NCBI GenBank assembly: GCA_046590205.1
Contig: JBKJTT010000057.1
Coordinates: 1-23,195 of the forward strand
DNA length: 23,195 nucleotides
Direction of reading: 5' to 3'
Source: DATDEW01 sp046590205
Lineage (GTDB): Bacteria > Bacteroidota > Ignavibacteria > Palsa-1295
Position numbers and translations under genes: made by a program
Part shown: in pieces, positions 7,441-15,390 of the stretch
Position numbering within the stretch: the stretch's first letter is position 1
Layout of the letters: each line of letters opens with the position of its first letter
Notes under the pieces: generated by a model
The model's input: the letters and a program-made list of their open reading frames with translations, nothing else
What the model was told of the DNA's origin: nothing
Database searches by the model: none

Positions 7441-7498
7441 GCATGCGCGGCGTGCGCTAACGGAATCAGGGGTCGGGGGCAGCATGCAGGATGCCTGC
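7441..7498. repeat. two-unit palindromic repeat beside the toxin-antitoxin pair
   Basis: Two related units occur here. On the minus strand both read TAGCGCA(G/C)GC and then, after a short gap, GCATGC. Each holds a hairpin: GCATGC-GCG-GCGTGC at 7441-7455 (one G-T pair) and GCAGG-ATG-CCTGC at 7486-7498. A G/C-rich spacer (about 7462-7480) separates them. The element lies between the antitoxin promoter and the 3' end of the DUF2520 gene, and it supplies that gene's stop codon. It differs in sequence from the three-hairpin element on the other side of the toxin gene but has the same two-unit design, so it is probably another dispersed intergenic repeat. Confidence 0.5.
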
Positions 7499-7499
7499 G

Positions 7500-8267
7500 C
7501 TACAACTCCTTCGAGAGCATATAAAACCCTTCATATATCTTCCGAAGGGCAAGGGGTTGTTTTTTTAATGCGATGCGATGATTGAGGATGGTTGCATGGT
7601 CTTTGCGAGCGAAAGGACCGGTCAGTACATCCTTTGCTTTGCCTGAAAGGAGATTCGATACTGCCTGACGCAAGAGCGGCTCGATGGCTTTCTTGATTTC
7701 GGCGTCGCTTTTCCCGATGGACTTCGAGAGCTTCTCGATAGCTCCGCCGAGCAGGACAGGGAAGTTGGATGCGAAGACGGTGATGAGGTGATAGAGGGCA
7801 AGGTCTTTCTCTTTAACTTCAATGACCTGCTTGCCGCCGAGTTCTTTGATAAACGACCTTGCGAATATTTTGGCTTTAGCTGATGACGTACTTGCCATCC
7901 AGTGGATGCCGTTTAGCTGATTTGGATTGGATGAAGTGAAAGTCTGTATTGGATGTAAAGTCAATCGGTTAACTCCTCTTATTTCAGGTAAAATCGATGG
8001 GCTGATAGAGCCGGCACATTGGACGATAAGCGATAGGTTCTTGCCGCATTCTTTCACCGCCGCTTTAGCAACACTTGCGATCATGTTGTCTTTGGTGACG
8101 ATAAAGAGGACGTCGGGTCCGTCGCCGGAGCCAAGCTTTTTGAAGGAAGTAGATCGTGCAACAATGTGGCTATGGAGAGTAAAATGAGATGACCTGCCGA
8201 CCGCTTGGGCAATCGTCGAGCCGAGTTTTCCTTTTCCAATTACGGCAATTGCAACTTGCTTCCCCAT
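7500..8267 (-). CDS. DUF2520/Rossmann-like NAD(P)-binding protein
   Basis: A 255-aa cytoplasmic protein of the group annotated as Rossmann-like and DUF2520 domain-containing, distantly related to F420:NADP oxidoreductase and pyrroline-carboxylate/6-phosphogluconate dehydrogenases. The N-terminal Rossmann domain opens with AIAVIGKGKLGSTIA, a GxGxxG nucleotide-binding loop at 11-16, and includes LFIVTKDNMI. The DUF2520 part carries LHPIQTF (104-110) and LTGPFARKDHATI (215-227), both typical of the family. The substrate is not known for the family, and the neighbours do not settle it. It diverges from gap across a 59-bp gap. Its terminal Lys-Glu-Leu-TAG uses a stop codon that lies inside the palindromic repeat, so the original C-terminus may have been altered by repeat insertion. 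Confidence 0.87.
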   Translation of the reverse strand: MGKQVAIAVIGKGKLGSTIAQAVGRSSHFTLHSHIVARSTSFKKLGSGDGPDVLFIVTKDNMIASVAKAAVKECGKNLSLIVQCAGSISPSILPEIRGVNRLTLHPIQTFTSSNPNQLNGIHWMASTSSAKAKIFARSFIKELGGKQVIEVKEKDLALYHLITVFASNFPVLLGGAIEKLSKSIGKSDAEIKKAIEPLLRQAVSNLLSGKAKDVLTGPFARKDHATILNHRIALKKQPLALRKIYEGFYMLSKEL

Positions 8268-8281
8268 ATTTCGTAAATTTG
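8249..8281 (+). promoter_or_regulatory. candidate Bacteroidota-type promoter of gap
   Basis: TAAATTTG at 8274-8281 matches TAnnTTTG exactly and would start transcription about 40 nt before the gap ATG. A TTG at 8249-8251 lies 22 nt upstream and could be the -33 element; another at 8256-8258 is at 15 nt. It overlaps the 5' end of the divergent DUF2520 gene. Confidence 0.4.
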
Positions 8282-8326
8282 TATTAAGTAATTCAACAAT
8301 ATCTCACAAAAAATCAATAAAAAATT

Positions 8327-9331
8327 ATGGGTATTAAAGTAGGAATAAATGGTTTTGGGCGTATCGGTCGTTCAGTTTTTCGTCGCGCAATGCAGACGGG
8401 CGGTTTTGATTTTGTCGCTGTTAACGATCTGACGAATGCAAAGACCCTTGCACATCTTTTAAAATATGATTCAACACAAGGCCGCTTTAACGGCGAAGTG
8501 ACCGTTGACGGAAATGACCTTATCGTCAATGGCGACCGCTTGAAGATCACAGCAGAGCGTGACCCTGCAAACCTTAAATGGGGTGAGATGGGCGTTGATA
8601 TAGTCATCGAGTCAACAGGTATTTTTGCTACACGCGAGGGCTGCGAGAAGCACCTTGCAGGCGGGGCGAAGAAAGTTATCCTTACCGTACCACCGAAAGA
8701 TGCTGTTGATGCAATGGTCGTACTTGGTGTAAATGATAACGTCTTGACAGCAAATCATAAGATCGTTTCGAACGCATCATGCACAACGAACTGCCTTGCA
8801 CCGATGGTAAAAGTGCTACATGATTCCTTCGGTGTAGAGCATGGCTTGATGACGACCATTCACTCATATACGAACGATCAAAACATCCTCGATCTTCCGC
8901 ATTCTGATTTGCGTCGCGCTCGTGCCGCAGCACTTAATATCATCCCGACCTCAACAGGTGCAGCTCGCGCAATTGGTTCTATCATCCCAGAGTTGAAGGG
9001 GAAGCTCGACGGTACATCGCTTCGCGTTCCTACGCCGACGGGTTCGATCACTGACCTCGTTGCAACGCTCAAAAAGAATACAACGAAGGAAGAAGTTAAT
9101 GCTGCCTTCAAAGCTGCTTCGGAGTCTGGTTCGTTGAAAGGCATTCTTTCTTATACAAGTGACCCTATCGTCTCGACAGACATCGTCGGCGATAGTCATT
9201 CATGTATCCTCGATTCACTTGAGACGATGGTCATGGGCGGCAATACCGTAAAAGTGCTCGGCTGGTACGACAACGAATGGGGCTACAGCTGCCGCGTCGT
9301 TGACCTCGTAAAGAAGATGGCTTCGTTGTAA
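8327..9331 (+). CDS. gap: type I glyceraldehyde-3-phosphate dehydrogenase
   Basis: Cytoplasmic glycolytic enzyme that oxidises and phosphorylates glyceraldehyde 3-phosphate to 1,3-bisphosphoglycerate with NAD+. The 334-aa length is standard. GINGFGRIGR (6-15) is the NAD-binding loop; N33-D34 end the second strand, which favours NAD over NADP. SNASCTTNCLAP contains the catalytic C152, and H179 is the general base. The C-terminal WYDNEWGYSCRVVDL is also conserved. ATG at 8327 gives the exact expected N-terminus (MGIKVGINGF). pgk follows in the same direction after a strong hairpin terminator, so the two reactions 1,3-BPG formation and use are encoded together but may be expressed at different levels. 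Confidence 0.98.
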   Translation: MGIKVGINGFGRIGRSVFRRAMQTGGFDFVAVNDLTNAKTLAHLLKYDSTQGRFNGEVTVDGNDLIVNGDRLKITAERDPANLKWGEMGVDIVIESTGIFATREGCEKHLAGGAKKVILTVPPKDAVDAMVVLGVNDNVLTANHKIVSNASCTTNCLAPMVKVLHDSFGVEHGLMTTIHSYTNDQNILDLPHSDLRRARAAALNIIPTSTGAARAIGSIIPELKGKLDGTSLRVPTPTGSITDLVATLKKNTTKEEVNAAFKAASESGSLKGILSYTSDPIVSTDIVGDSHSCILDSLETMVMGGNTVKVLGWYDNEWGYSCRVVDLVKKMASL

Positions 9332-9354
9332 TATAATTTATTATCTATATCTAT

Positions 9355-9384
9355 AGACGCGGCGAAAGCCGCGTCTTCTTTTAT
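9355..9384 (+). terminator. intrinsic terminator between gap and pgk
   Basis: AGACGCGGC (9355-9363) pairs perfectly with GCCGCGTCT (9368-9376) around a GAAA tetraloop, and TTCTTTTATT follows. This is a textbook Rho-independent terminator. As pgk begins at 9395 with only ten bases after the U-run, pgk must depend on read-through or on a promoter inside gap. Confidence 0.9.
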
Positions 9385-9394
9385 TCAATGACGT

Positions 9395-10597
9395 ATGAAG
9401 TACAAGACGATCTCCGATATTGACGTTGCAGGCAAGCGAGTATTTCTTCGAGTGGATTTTAATGTTCCGCTTACGAAGACATATCCATATACCATCACCG
9501 ATGATACTCGCATCACAGCCGCACTGCCGACGATAAAAGCACTCTTAGATAGAAAAGCTCGTCTTATTATCGCAAGTCATCTCGGTCGTCCGAAGGGGAC
9601 AGTAGCGACGGAGTTTTCTTTGGCTCCTATCCGCGAGCGTCTTGCAGAGCTTCTTGGAGTTAATGTTGAATTTGCAAATGATTGCATCGGCGATGAAGCA
9701 TCGTCGAAAGCAAATGCTTTGAAAGACGGCGAAGTACTTCTCTTAGAAAACCTTCGTTTCCATAATGAAGAAGAAAAGAACGACGTAGAATTCTCGAAGC
9801 AACTTGCATCGCTTGCTGATGTCTATGTAGATGATGCATTCGGAGCCGCACATCGTGCTCATGCTTCTATTGAAGGAATAACTCATCATATCCCTGTAAA
9901 AGCGGCGGGATTACTTTTGCAGAAAGAACTTGATTATCTCGGTGGAGCAGTGAGGAATCCGCGTCGCCCGTTCGTTGCCATCATCGGCGGAGCGAAGATA
10001 AGCGGAAAGATAGATGTCGTCAAGAGTTTGCTTGATAAAGCCGATGCAGTTCTTATCGGCGGCGGCATGATGTACACATTCTACAAAGCAAGCGGACTTG
10101 AAATAGGGAAGTCGCTTTGCGAAGATGACAAACTTGACCTTGCTCGTGAACTGATGGCTAATGCCGAAGCCGAAGGCAAACGACTTATCCTTCCGACCGA
10201 TACCGTTATTGCCGACGGTTTCAATAATGATGCGAATAGAAAGACTGTATCAACTGCAGCCATACCCGAAGGTTGGCTTGGTATGGATATCGGGCCTGAT
10301 TCGATAGAGATGTTTACGGACTATATCCTGAATGCAAACACGATAGTTTGGAACGGTCCGATGGGTGTCTTCGAGATGTCGAACTTCTCGAAAGGTACAT
10401 TCGCTATTGCCGAAGCACTTGCCAAAGCAACAGAGCGAGGAGCGACAACGATCGTCGGCGGTGGTGATAGCGTAGCGGCAATAGAACAAACAGGCCTTGC
10501 CGAAAAGATGAGCCACGTTTCAACAGGCGGTGGTGCAAGCTTAGAATTCCTCGAAGGAAAAGTATTGCCCGGCGTTGCTGCCTTAGAAACTGCGTAA
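9395..10597 (+). CDS. pgk: phosphoglycerate kinase
   Basis: Cytoplasmic enzyme of lower glycolysis and gluconeogenesis, transferring phosphate between 1,3-bisphosphoglycerate and ADP. Its 400 aa match the usual length of about 390-415. Motifs in order: RVDFNVPL (19-26), SHLGRPKG (61-68), LLENLRFH (116-123) and the DDAFGAAHRAHAS segment of the N-domain that bind the acid; then GGAKISGKID (198-207), WNGPMGVFE (319-327), GGGDS (355-359) and STGGGAS (376-382) of the nucleotide domain. ATG at 9395 directly precedes the conserved start and lies just after the gap terminator. Its 3' end overlaps the convergent ruvA by 15 bp. Confidence 0.98.
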   Translation: MKYKTISDIDVAGKRVFLRVDFNVPLTKTYPYTITDDTRITAALPTIKALLDRKARLIIASHLGRPKGTVATEFSLAPIRERLAELLGVNVEFANDCIGDEASSKANALKDGEVLLLENLRFHNEEEKNDVEFSKQLASLADVYVDDAFGAAHRAHASIEGITHHIPVKAAGLLLQKELDYLGGAVRNPRRPFVAIIGGAKISGKIDVVKSLLDKADAVLIGGGMMYTFYKASGLEIGKSLCEDDKLDLARELMANAEAEGKRLILPTDTVIADGFNNDANRKTVSTAAIPEGWLGMDIGPDSIEMFTDYILNANTIVWNGPMGVFEMSNFSKGTFAIAEALAKATERGATTIVGGGDSVAAIEQTGLAEKMSHVSTGGGASLEFLEGKVLPGVAALETA

Positions 10598-11182
10598 TGC
10601 AGCTTTTAGCAGTGATTCAACTTTCTTCGCAGCTTCGGCGTCGTTTTTCATAACGCTACGGATAGCTTTTTCGCCGTCGGCTCGTGAGTAGCCAAGCGCC
10701 ATAAGGGCAGAAAGTGCTTCATGTCGTACTTGTGCCGTGCGGCCATCGGCACTTGAAATGTTATCAGGGATAAATTCATCTTTGAGCAGTTTGTCACGAA
10801 GCTCAACGATAAGTCGCTCCGCTGTTTTCTTGCCGACACCTGGGATGCCCTTGAGTGCGATTAAGTCTCCGGTTCGCAACGCTTCTTTGAGGTCATGAAC
10901 TCCGATCGCCGAGACGATAGTGAGTCCTGTCTTCGGACCTATACCGCTAACAGAAATAATTTGGTCGAAAAGCTGGCGTTCGTCTGTGCTTGAAAAACCG
11001 TAGAGAGTGTGGGAATCTTCACGAATAATAAGTCGTGTAAAGACCTTATACAGCTTCCCTGCAAGCGGGGCATCGTTATAAGCGGCTTGCGTACAAAGTA
11101 TCTCGTAGCCCACGCCTGCGGACTCGATGGTGAGCCGAAATGGCTCTTTATGGACTAATTCACCGTTGATATGACTTATCAT
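10583..11182 (-). CDS. ruvA: Holliday junction branch migration protein RuvA
   Basis: Tetrameric DNA-junction binding subunit of the RuvAB branch-migration motor used in recombination and repair. The 199-aa length is typical. Domain I is the N-terminal OB fold beginning MISHINGELV. Domain II holds two helix-hairpin-helix motifs, ISVSGIGPKTGLTIVS (76-91) and LKGIPGVGKKTAERLI (110-125). Domain III (about 150-199), which contacts RuvB, contains EALSALMALGYSRADGEKAI. The divergent gene on the other side is an M16 protease and no ruvB or ruvC is in the window, so the usual ruv cluster is not kept here. Its 3' end runs 15 bp into pgk, with no terminator between the two convergent genes. Confidence 0.97.
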   Translation of the reverse strand: MISHINGELVHKEPFRLTIESAGVGYEILCTQAAYNDAPLAGKLYKVFTRLIIREDSHTLYGFSSTDERQLFDQIISVSGIGPKTGLTIVSAIGVHDLKEALRTGDLIALKGIPGVGKKTAERLIVELRDKLLKDEFIPDNISSADGRTAQVRHEALSALMALGYSRADGEKAIRSVMKNDAEAAKKVESLLKAALRSF

Positions 11183-11197
11183 CTACCATACAAACCG

Positions 11198-11205
11198 TAT
11201 ATTTG
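11198..11205 (+). promoter_or_regulatory. candidate promoter box for the M16-ald-nuoGHI run
   Basis: TATATTTG at 11198-11205 matches TAnnTTTG exactly and would begin transcription about 25 nt before the GTG of the M16 gene. The surrounding CGTATATTTGTA is identical to that before the TPP riboswitch. No TTG is seen at the usual -33 distance. Confidence 0.4.
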
Positions 11206-11209
11206 TATT

Positions 11210-11242
11210 CAAAATTACCAATTTCATAAAAATTCGTGCCAA
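11210..11242 (-). promoter_or_regulatory. candidate promoter of ruvA
   Basis: On the minus strand TAATTTTG (11217-11210) matches TAnnTTTG, with TTG (11242-11240) 22 nt upstream. Transcription would start roughly 20 nt before the ruvA ATG. It interleaves with the plus-strand box at 11198-11205, so the two promoters would share a 53-bp divergent gap. Confidence 0.35.
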
Positions 11243-12567
11243 AGAACCGAAAACCGCTTCACTCAAAATATGTCCTCACTGGTGAGCTTGGCAAAACCGA
11301 TACTACGAGTATTACGCTTGAGAATGGGCTTCGGGTTATCAACGAGAAAGTTGATGGCGCGACATCTGCTTGCATCGGGCTATGGGTTGAAGTCGGCTCA
11401 AAGCATGAGACAGATAAAGTAGCCGGTATTTCCCATTTCATAGAGCACGTCGTCTTCAAAGGCACGAAGAACCGCACAATGTTCGAGATCATGAGCACGA
11501 TCGAGACTCATGGCGGGATGCTCAATGCCTACACTACAAAAGAGCATACATGCTACTACGCTTGGAGCCGTCCAAAGTTTTTGGAAGAATCGCTTGCGAT
11601 TCTTTCTGACCTTGTCTTTCATCCAAATTTCTCGGACAGAGATATTAAACGCGAAAAGGGAGTCATCATCGAAGAGATACATGGCTTGGATGATGAAGCG
11701 GATGAATTGCTCTTTGATCTCTTTGAAAAAGAGATATTTTCAAATTCAACGCTTGCAACACCTGTCATCGGTACTGAAAAGAGCATCACCTCTTTAAGGA
11801 AAAAAGACATTGTTGCTTTTCACGAGAAATACTACTCGCCGCAAAATATTATTGCTGTCTTTACAGGCAACTTGACCAATGCGGAAGTTACCAGATTAGC
11901 AAAAAAGTATCTCTCAAAAGGCAAGGGAAAGAAAGTAGCTGCCGAGGGAACATCTGTTCAATCAAAGGAAATAGGTCAGAAGAAGGTAATTATTGGCAAG
12001 ACCGGGCTTTCGCAGTCACATATTATCATCGGCAAAGCCGCGCCGGGTTACGATTCACCTGACTTTGTTGCCTATAGTGCTTTGGTGACTCTGCTCGGTG
12101 TCGGTATGTCAAGTCGTTTGAATCTTCGTCTTCGTGAGGAGTTAGGACTTGCTTACGAAACGGTTGCCTTCCATTCGCCTTATGCCGATAGGGGATGTAT
12201 CGGTGTCTATGCGGCAGTTGCTGACGAAAAGACAGAGCGGGCATTGCAGGTAATGAAGCAGATTATCAGGGGATTATTTATTACCCCCATCTCAAAAGAT
12301 GAACTTGAGCGGACAAAAGAGCAGATGATCGGCTCTTTGCTTCTTTCACTCGAATCGATCAGCAACCGCATGATGCGGACAGGGCAGAGCATTCTTTACC
12401 ACAACCGGTATCTCTCTATCGAAGAGGAGATACGCAAAGTTGCGGCACTAACATTACCCAAAATTCGGCGCATTGCCGAAGAGATTTTCAGAGATGAAAA
12501 GCAACTTTCAGTTGTTTCTATCGTGCCGAAAAAACGGCTTCATTCTATAAAAGCAAAGTTGATATGA
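11236..12567 (+). CDS. M16-family zinc metallopeptidase (processing-peptidase type)
   Basis: A 443-aa insulinase-family peptidase resembling mitochondrial processing peptidase beta subunit and bacterial YmxG/PqqL-like proteins. The inverted zinc motif HFIEH (67-71) supplies two histidines and the catalytic E70; E147, 76 residues after H71 in GVIIEEI, is the expected third zinc ligand. The N-terminal M16 domain covers about 25-170 and the C-terminal inactive M16_C domain about 180-420, with GLAYETVAFHSPYADRGC as its conserved strand. No signal peptide is visible, so it is probably cytoplasmic. GTG at 11236 is the start that puts the N-terminus just before the family core; no in-frame ATG is upstream. 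It overlaps ald by 4 bp (ATGA), so the two are translationally coupled. Confidence 0.93.
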   Translation: MPKNRKPLHSKYVLTGELGKTDTTSITLENGLRVINEKVDGATSACIGLWVEVGSKHETDKVAGISHFIEHVVFKGTKNRTMFEIMSTIETHGGMLNAYTTKEHTCYYAWSRPKFLEESLAILSDLVFHPNFSDRDIKREKGVIIEEIHGLDDEADELLFDLFEKEIFSNSTLATPVIGTEKSITSLRKKDIVAFHEKYYSPQNIIAVFTGNLTNAEVTRLAKKYLSKGKGKKVAAEGTSVQSKEIGQKKVIIGKTGLSQSHIIIGKAAPGYDSPDFVAYSALVTLLGVGMSSRLNLRLREELGLAYETVAFHSPYADRGCIGVYAAVADEKTERALQVMKQIIRGLFITPISKDELERTKEQMIGSLLLSLESISNRMMRTGQSILYHNRYLSIEEEIRKVAALTLPKIRRIAEEIFRDEKQLSVVSIVPKKRLHSIKAKLI

Positions 12568-13679
12568 TTATTGGAGTACCACGCGAGATAAAGCAGAATG
12601 AGAACAGAGTTGCTCTCACACCGAGTGGGGCAGAAGTTCTTCGCCAGAATGGACATACGGTACTAGTTGAGACAAATGCCGGAGTAGGTTCCGGTTTTAC
12701 TAACGAAGAATATGTCGAAGCCGGTGCGCAGATGATACCGACTGCAAAGGAAGTCTTTGAACGTGCCGATATGATACTCAAGGTTAAAGAACCTATCGCT
12801 GTCGAATATCCGCTTATCCGCAAAGGCCAAGTTCTCTTTACCTACTTCCACTTTGCCGCAGCGCGCGAACTCACTGATGCTATCATCAAGTCAGGTGCAA
12901 TAGCAATTGCCTACGAAACTGTTCAAAAAGCTGACCGCTCATTGCCGCTTCTTGTGCCAATGTCAGAAGTTGCAGGACGTATGGCTCCTCAAGAAGGTGC
13001 AAAATATCTCGAAAAGACGCAGGGCGGACGTGGTGTCTTGCTTGCAGGTGTTCCTGGTACAGAACCGGGTAATGTTGTGATCTTAGGCGGTGGTATCGTT
13101 GGTACAAATGCAGCGAAAATAGCAGCAGGCCTTGGAGCGCACGTGACCATCCTCGACTCAAATTTGTATCGCCTTCGCTACCTCGATGATGTCATGGCGA
13201 AGAACGTAACGACAATGATGTCGAACCCATACAATGTCCGCAAGCTCATTAAGCACGCTGATCTGGTTATCGGTGCAGTGCTTATCCCGGGCGCGAAAGC
13301 TCCGCATCTTGTCACAAAAGATATGCTCAAAGATATGAAAGAGGGTTCTGTTGTCGTTGACGTATCTGTTGATCAAGGCGGATGTATCGAAACATGCAAA
13401 CCAACAACACATGAGAATCCGACGTACGTCGTTGATGGTGTTGTTCACTATTGCGTTGCGAATATGCCCGGTGCAGTACCGATGACCTCTACGATAGCAC
13501 TCACAAATGCCACATTGCCTTATGCAGTTCAGCTTGCGAACGAAGGATATGAAAAAGCTATCAGCAATAACATCGAGCTTCGTTACGGACTTAATGTTAT
13601 TGACGGAGCAGTGACCTATCAAGGTGTTGCAGACGCATTCGGATATAAATACGAAGATTCTACGAAGTATATAAAGTAA
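12564..13679 (+). CDS. ald: alanine dehydrogenase
   Basis: Cytoplasmic NAD-dependent enzyme that interconverts L-alanine with pyruvate, ammonia and NADH. The 371-aa length is exact for the family. It starts MIIGVPREIKQNENRVALTP with substrate residues R15 and K75 (KVKEP), the catalytic H96 (YFHFAA), the Rossmann loop LGGGIVG (174-180) and catalytic D270 (SVDQGG). The C-terminal NMPGAVPMTSTIALTNATLP is also diagnostic and separates it from NAD(P) transhydrogenase alpha subunits, which are otherwise similar. The gene lies between an M16 peptidase (4-bp overlap) and nuoG (4-nt gap), so it is probably in one transcript with complex I genes. The NADH it forms can be oxidised by that complex; this link is inferred from position. 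Confidence 0.97.
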   Translation: MIIGVPREIKQNENRVALTPSGAEVLRQNGHTVLVETNAGVGSGFTNEEYVEAGAQMIPTAKEVFERADMILKVKEPIAVEYPLIRKGQVLFTYFHFAAARELTDAIIKSGAIAIAYETVQKADRSLPLLVPMSEVAGRMAPQEGAKYLEKTQGGRGVLLAGVPGTEPGNVVILGGGIVGTNAAKIAAGLGAHVTILDSNLYRLRYLDDVMAKNVTTMMSNPYNVRKLIKHADLVIGAVLIPGAKAPHLVTKDMLKDMKEGSVVVDVSVDQGGCIETCKPTTHENPTYVVDGVVHYCVANMPGAVPMTSTIALTNATLPYAVQLANEGYEKAISNNIELRYGLNVIDGAVTYQGVADAFGYKYEDSTKYIK

Positions 13680-13683
13680 TAGG

Positions 13684-15387
13684 ATGCCAAAACTAACGAT
13701 AGACGGCAAAGAGTACGAGGCGAGAGCCGGACAAACCGTCATCCAAGTTATTTACGAGAACAATCTCGATCTTCCACACTTTTGTTGGCATCCGGCATTA
13801 CCTGTCGCAGGTAATTGCCGTATGTGTCTTGTCGAGATAGAGAAGATGCCGAAGCTCGCTATCGCCTGCGCGACGACAGTAAGCGAAGGGATGGTCGTTA
13901 ATACGCAATCATTGAATGCAACCAAAGGCCGAGAAGATGTGATGGAGTTCTTACTCATCAATCATCCTCTCGATTGCCCTATATGCGACGAAGCTGGGCA
14001 GTGCAAACTTCAAGATTATGCCTTTACGAACTCACGCGGCGAGTCGCGCTTCGAAGAAGTAAAAGTCCATAAAGATAAGCGCGTTGCTTTTGGACCGAAT
14101 GTACTCTTCGACGGTGAGCGTTGCATTTCATGTTCACGCTGTATCCGCTTCGGAGAAGAAATTGCCGAGCAGCCAATACTTTCCTTTGTTCATCGCGGTG
14201 ACCATGTAACTATTGAGCCATTCCCGGGCACACAGCTTGATAATCCTATCTCGATGAATGTCATTGACATTTGTCCGGTTGGTGCTTTGACAAGTCAAGA
14301 TTTCCGATTTAAGGCACGTGTGTGGGACATGTCATTCACAGATAGCGTCTGTCCCGGATGTGCGAACGGATGTAATATCCGCGTCGGTGTTCGTGATAAT
14401 GAGATACTTCGTCTTGAGCCGCGCCCGAATCCAAATGTCAATGATTTCTGGATGTGTGATGAAGGACGTTTGACGGCATATCCACCGGTCAACGCTGATG
14501 ACAGAGTTTCTGGGGCAATGCAGAAAACAGATGACGTGCATACGAAGGTAGAGCTTTCGTCTGCTGTACAAACTATTGCTGCTGCACTGAAAAAGTACAA
14601 AGCTGATGAGATAGCATTCATCGCTTCGGCGTATGCAACACTTGAAGATAATTTTATCTTTGCCGAACTTGCAAAAGCAAAAGGTATTAAACATATCGGT
14701 TACTTCACCAATGAACGTGGTAACGATGAAAAGCTTCTTATCAAACGTGATAAGACACCTAATGCGTATGGCTTAAAGATACTTGGTGTTCTGCCGTTCG
14801 GTGATGACTTCGTTACATCGCTCCGCAACGGAAGTATCAAAGCAGTCTATTCGCTTGAAGATGACTTTTTAGGTCGTACTGACCTTGCAAGTGCTTTCAG
14901 CAAAGTGGCATTCTTTGCTACTCATACTACAAACATGAATAGCACTGCAAAGCGAGCCGACATCGTTCTTCCTGCATCTGCATGGGCAGAGAAGGAAGGC
15001 GTATTCATTAATAACGGAGGATGGATAAACCTTTTGAAACCGGCTGTTGCTACAACGCATACTGTACGTGGGTTTGATTATCTCAATCAGTCACGCCTTG
15101 ATAAGTACGGCACACAATTCGATCGCTGGGCACAGCGCAAGAAAGTAGATGCCATCGAATCATGGCATCTTACCCAAATGATCGGCTCGGAGATTGGCAA
15201 AAAAACAGACTTCAGATTTACCGAAGATGTCTTTGAAGCGGCAGCAGCAAAGTTACCTGCACTCACGGGATTAGATTATGATAAGCTCGGAAGTGAAGGG
15301 TTGCCCGTCAATGGTATTGGCAGAGAACGCAAGCCGATAGAATATAGAGAAGTGTATCAGGAATCTACTGAAGCAGAGTTAGTATAA
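13684..15387 (+). CDS. nuoG: NADH-quinone oxidoreductase subunit G, short form
   Basis: Peripheral-arm subunit of respiratory complex I carrying several Fe-S clusters. The ferredoxin-like N-terminus has 2Fe-2S ligands C34, C45, C48 and C62. Next come H94, C98, C101 and C107 (HPLDCPICDEAGQC), the His-Cys3 4Fe-4S site, then C147, C150, C153 and C197 for another 4Fe-4S. A fourth set, C223-x2-C226-x3-C230-x27-C258, matches the spacing of the off-pathway N7 cluster. The rest (about 260-567) is a shortened molybdopterin-oxidoreductase-like domain without cofactor motifs, ending ADIVLPASAWAEKEG and beyond. At 567 aa it is much shorter than E. coli NuoG (about 900 aa). ATG at 13684 follows ald by four bases and opens the conserved N-terminus. 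Confidence 0.95.
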   Translation: MPKLTIDGKEYEARAGQTVIQVIYENNLDLPHFCWHPALPVAGNCRMCLVEIEKMPKLAIACATTVSEGMVVNTQSLNATKGREDVMEFLLINHPLDCPICDEAGQCKLQDYAFTNSRGESRFEEVKVHKDKRVAFGPNVLFDGERCISCSRCIRFGEEIAEQPILSFVHRGDHVTIEPFPGTQLDNPISMNVIDICPVGALTSQDFRFKARVWDMSFTDSVCPGCANGCNIRVGVRDNEILRLEPRPNPNVNDFWMCDEGRLTAYPPVNADDRVSGAMQKTDDVHTKVELSSAVQTIAAALKKYKADEIAFIASAYATLEDNFIFAELAKAKGIKHIGYFTNERGNDEKLLIKRDKTPNAYGLKILGVLPFGDDFVTSLRNGSIKAVYSLEDDFLGRTDLASAFSKVAFFATHTTNMNSTAKRADIVLPASAWAEKEGVFINNGGWINLLKPAVATTHTVRGFDYLNQSRLDKYGTQFDRWAQRKKVDAIESWHLTQMIGSEIGKKTDFRFTEDVFEAAAAKLPALTGLDYDKLGSEGLPVNGIGRERKPIEYREVYQESTEAELV

Positions 15388-15390
15388 AAG

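Noticed and set aside
11266..11422. ATG near 11269 as an alternative start for the M16 gene
   Set aside because: It is in another frame. The GTG at 11236 is in frame with the HFIEH motif and keeps the family N-terminus.
13158..13742. 194-codon open frame on the minus strand across the 3' half of ald and the start of nuoG
   Set aside because: It is antisense to two genes with unambiguous family motifs, its translation is rich in Cys, Arg and Ile with no recognisable domain, and it spans the ald/nuoG boundary. It is an antisense shadow of their codon use.
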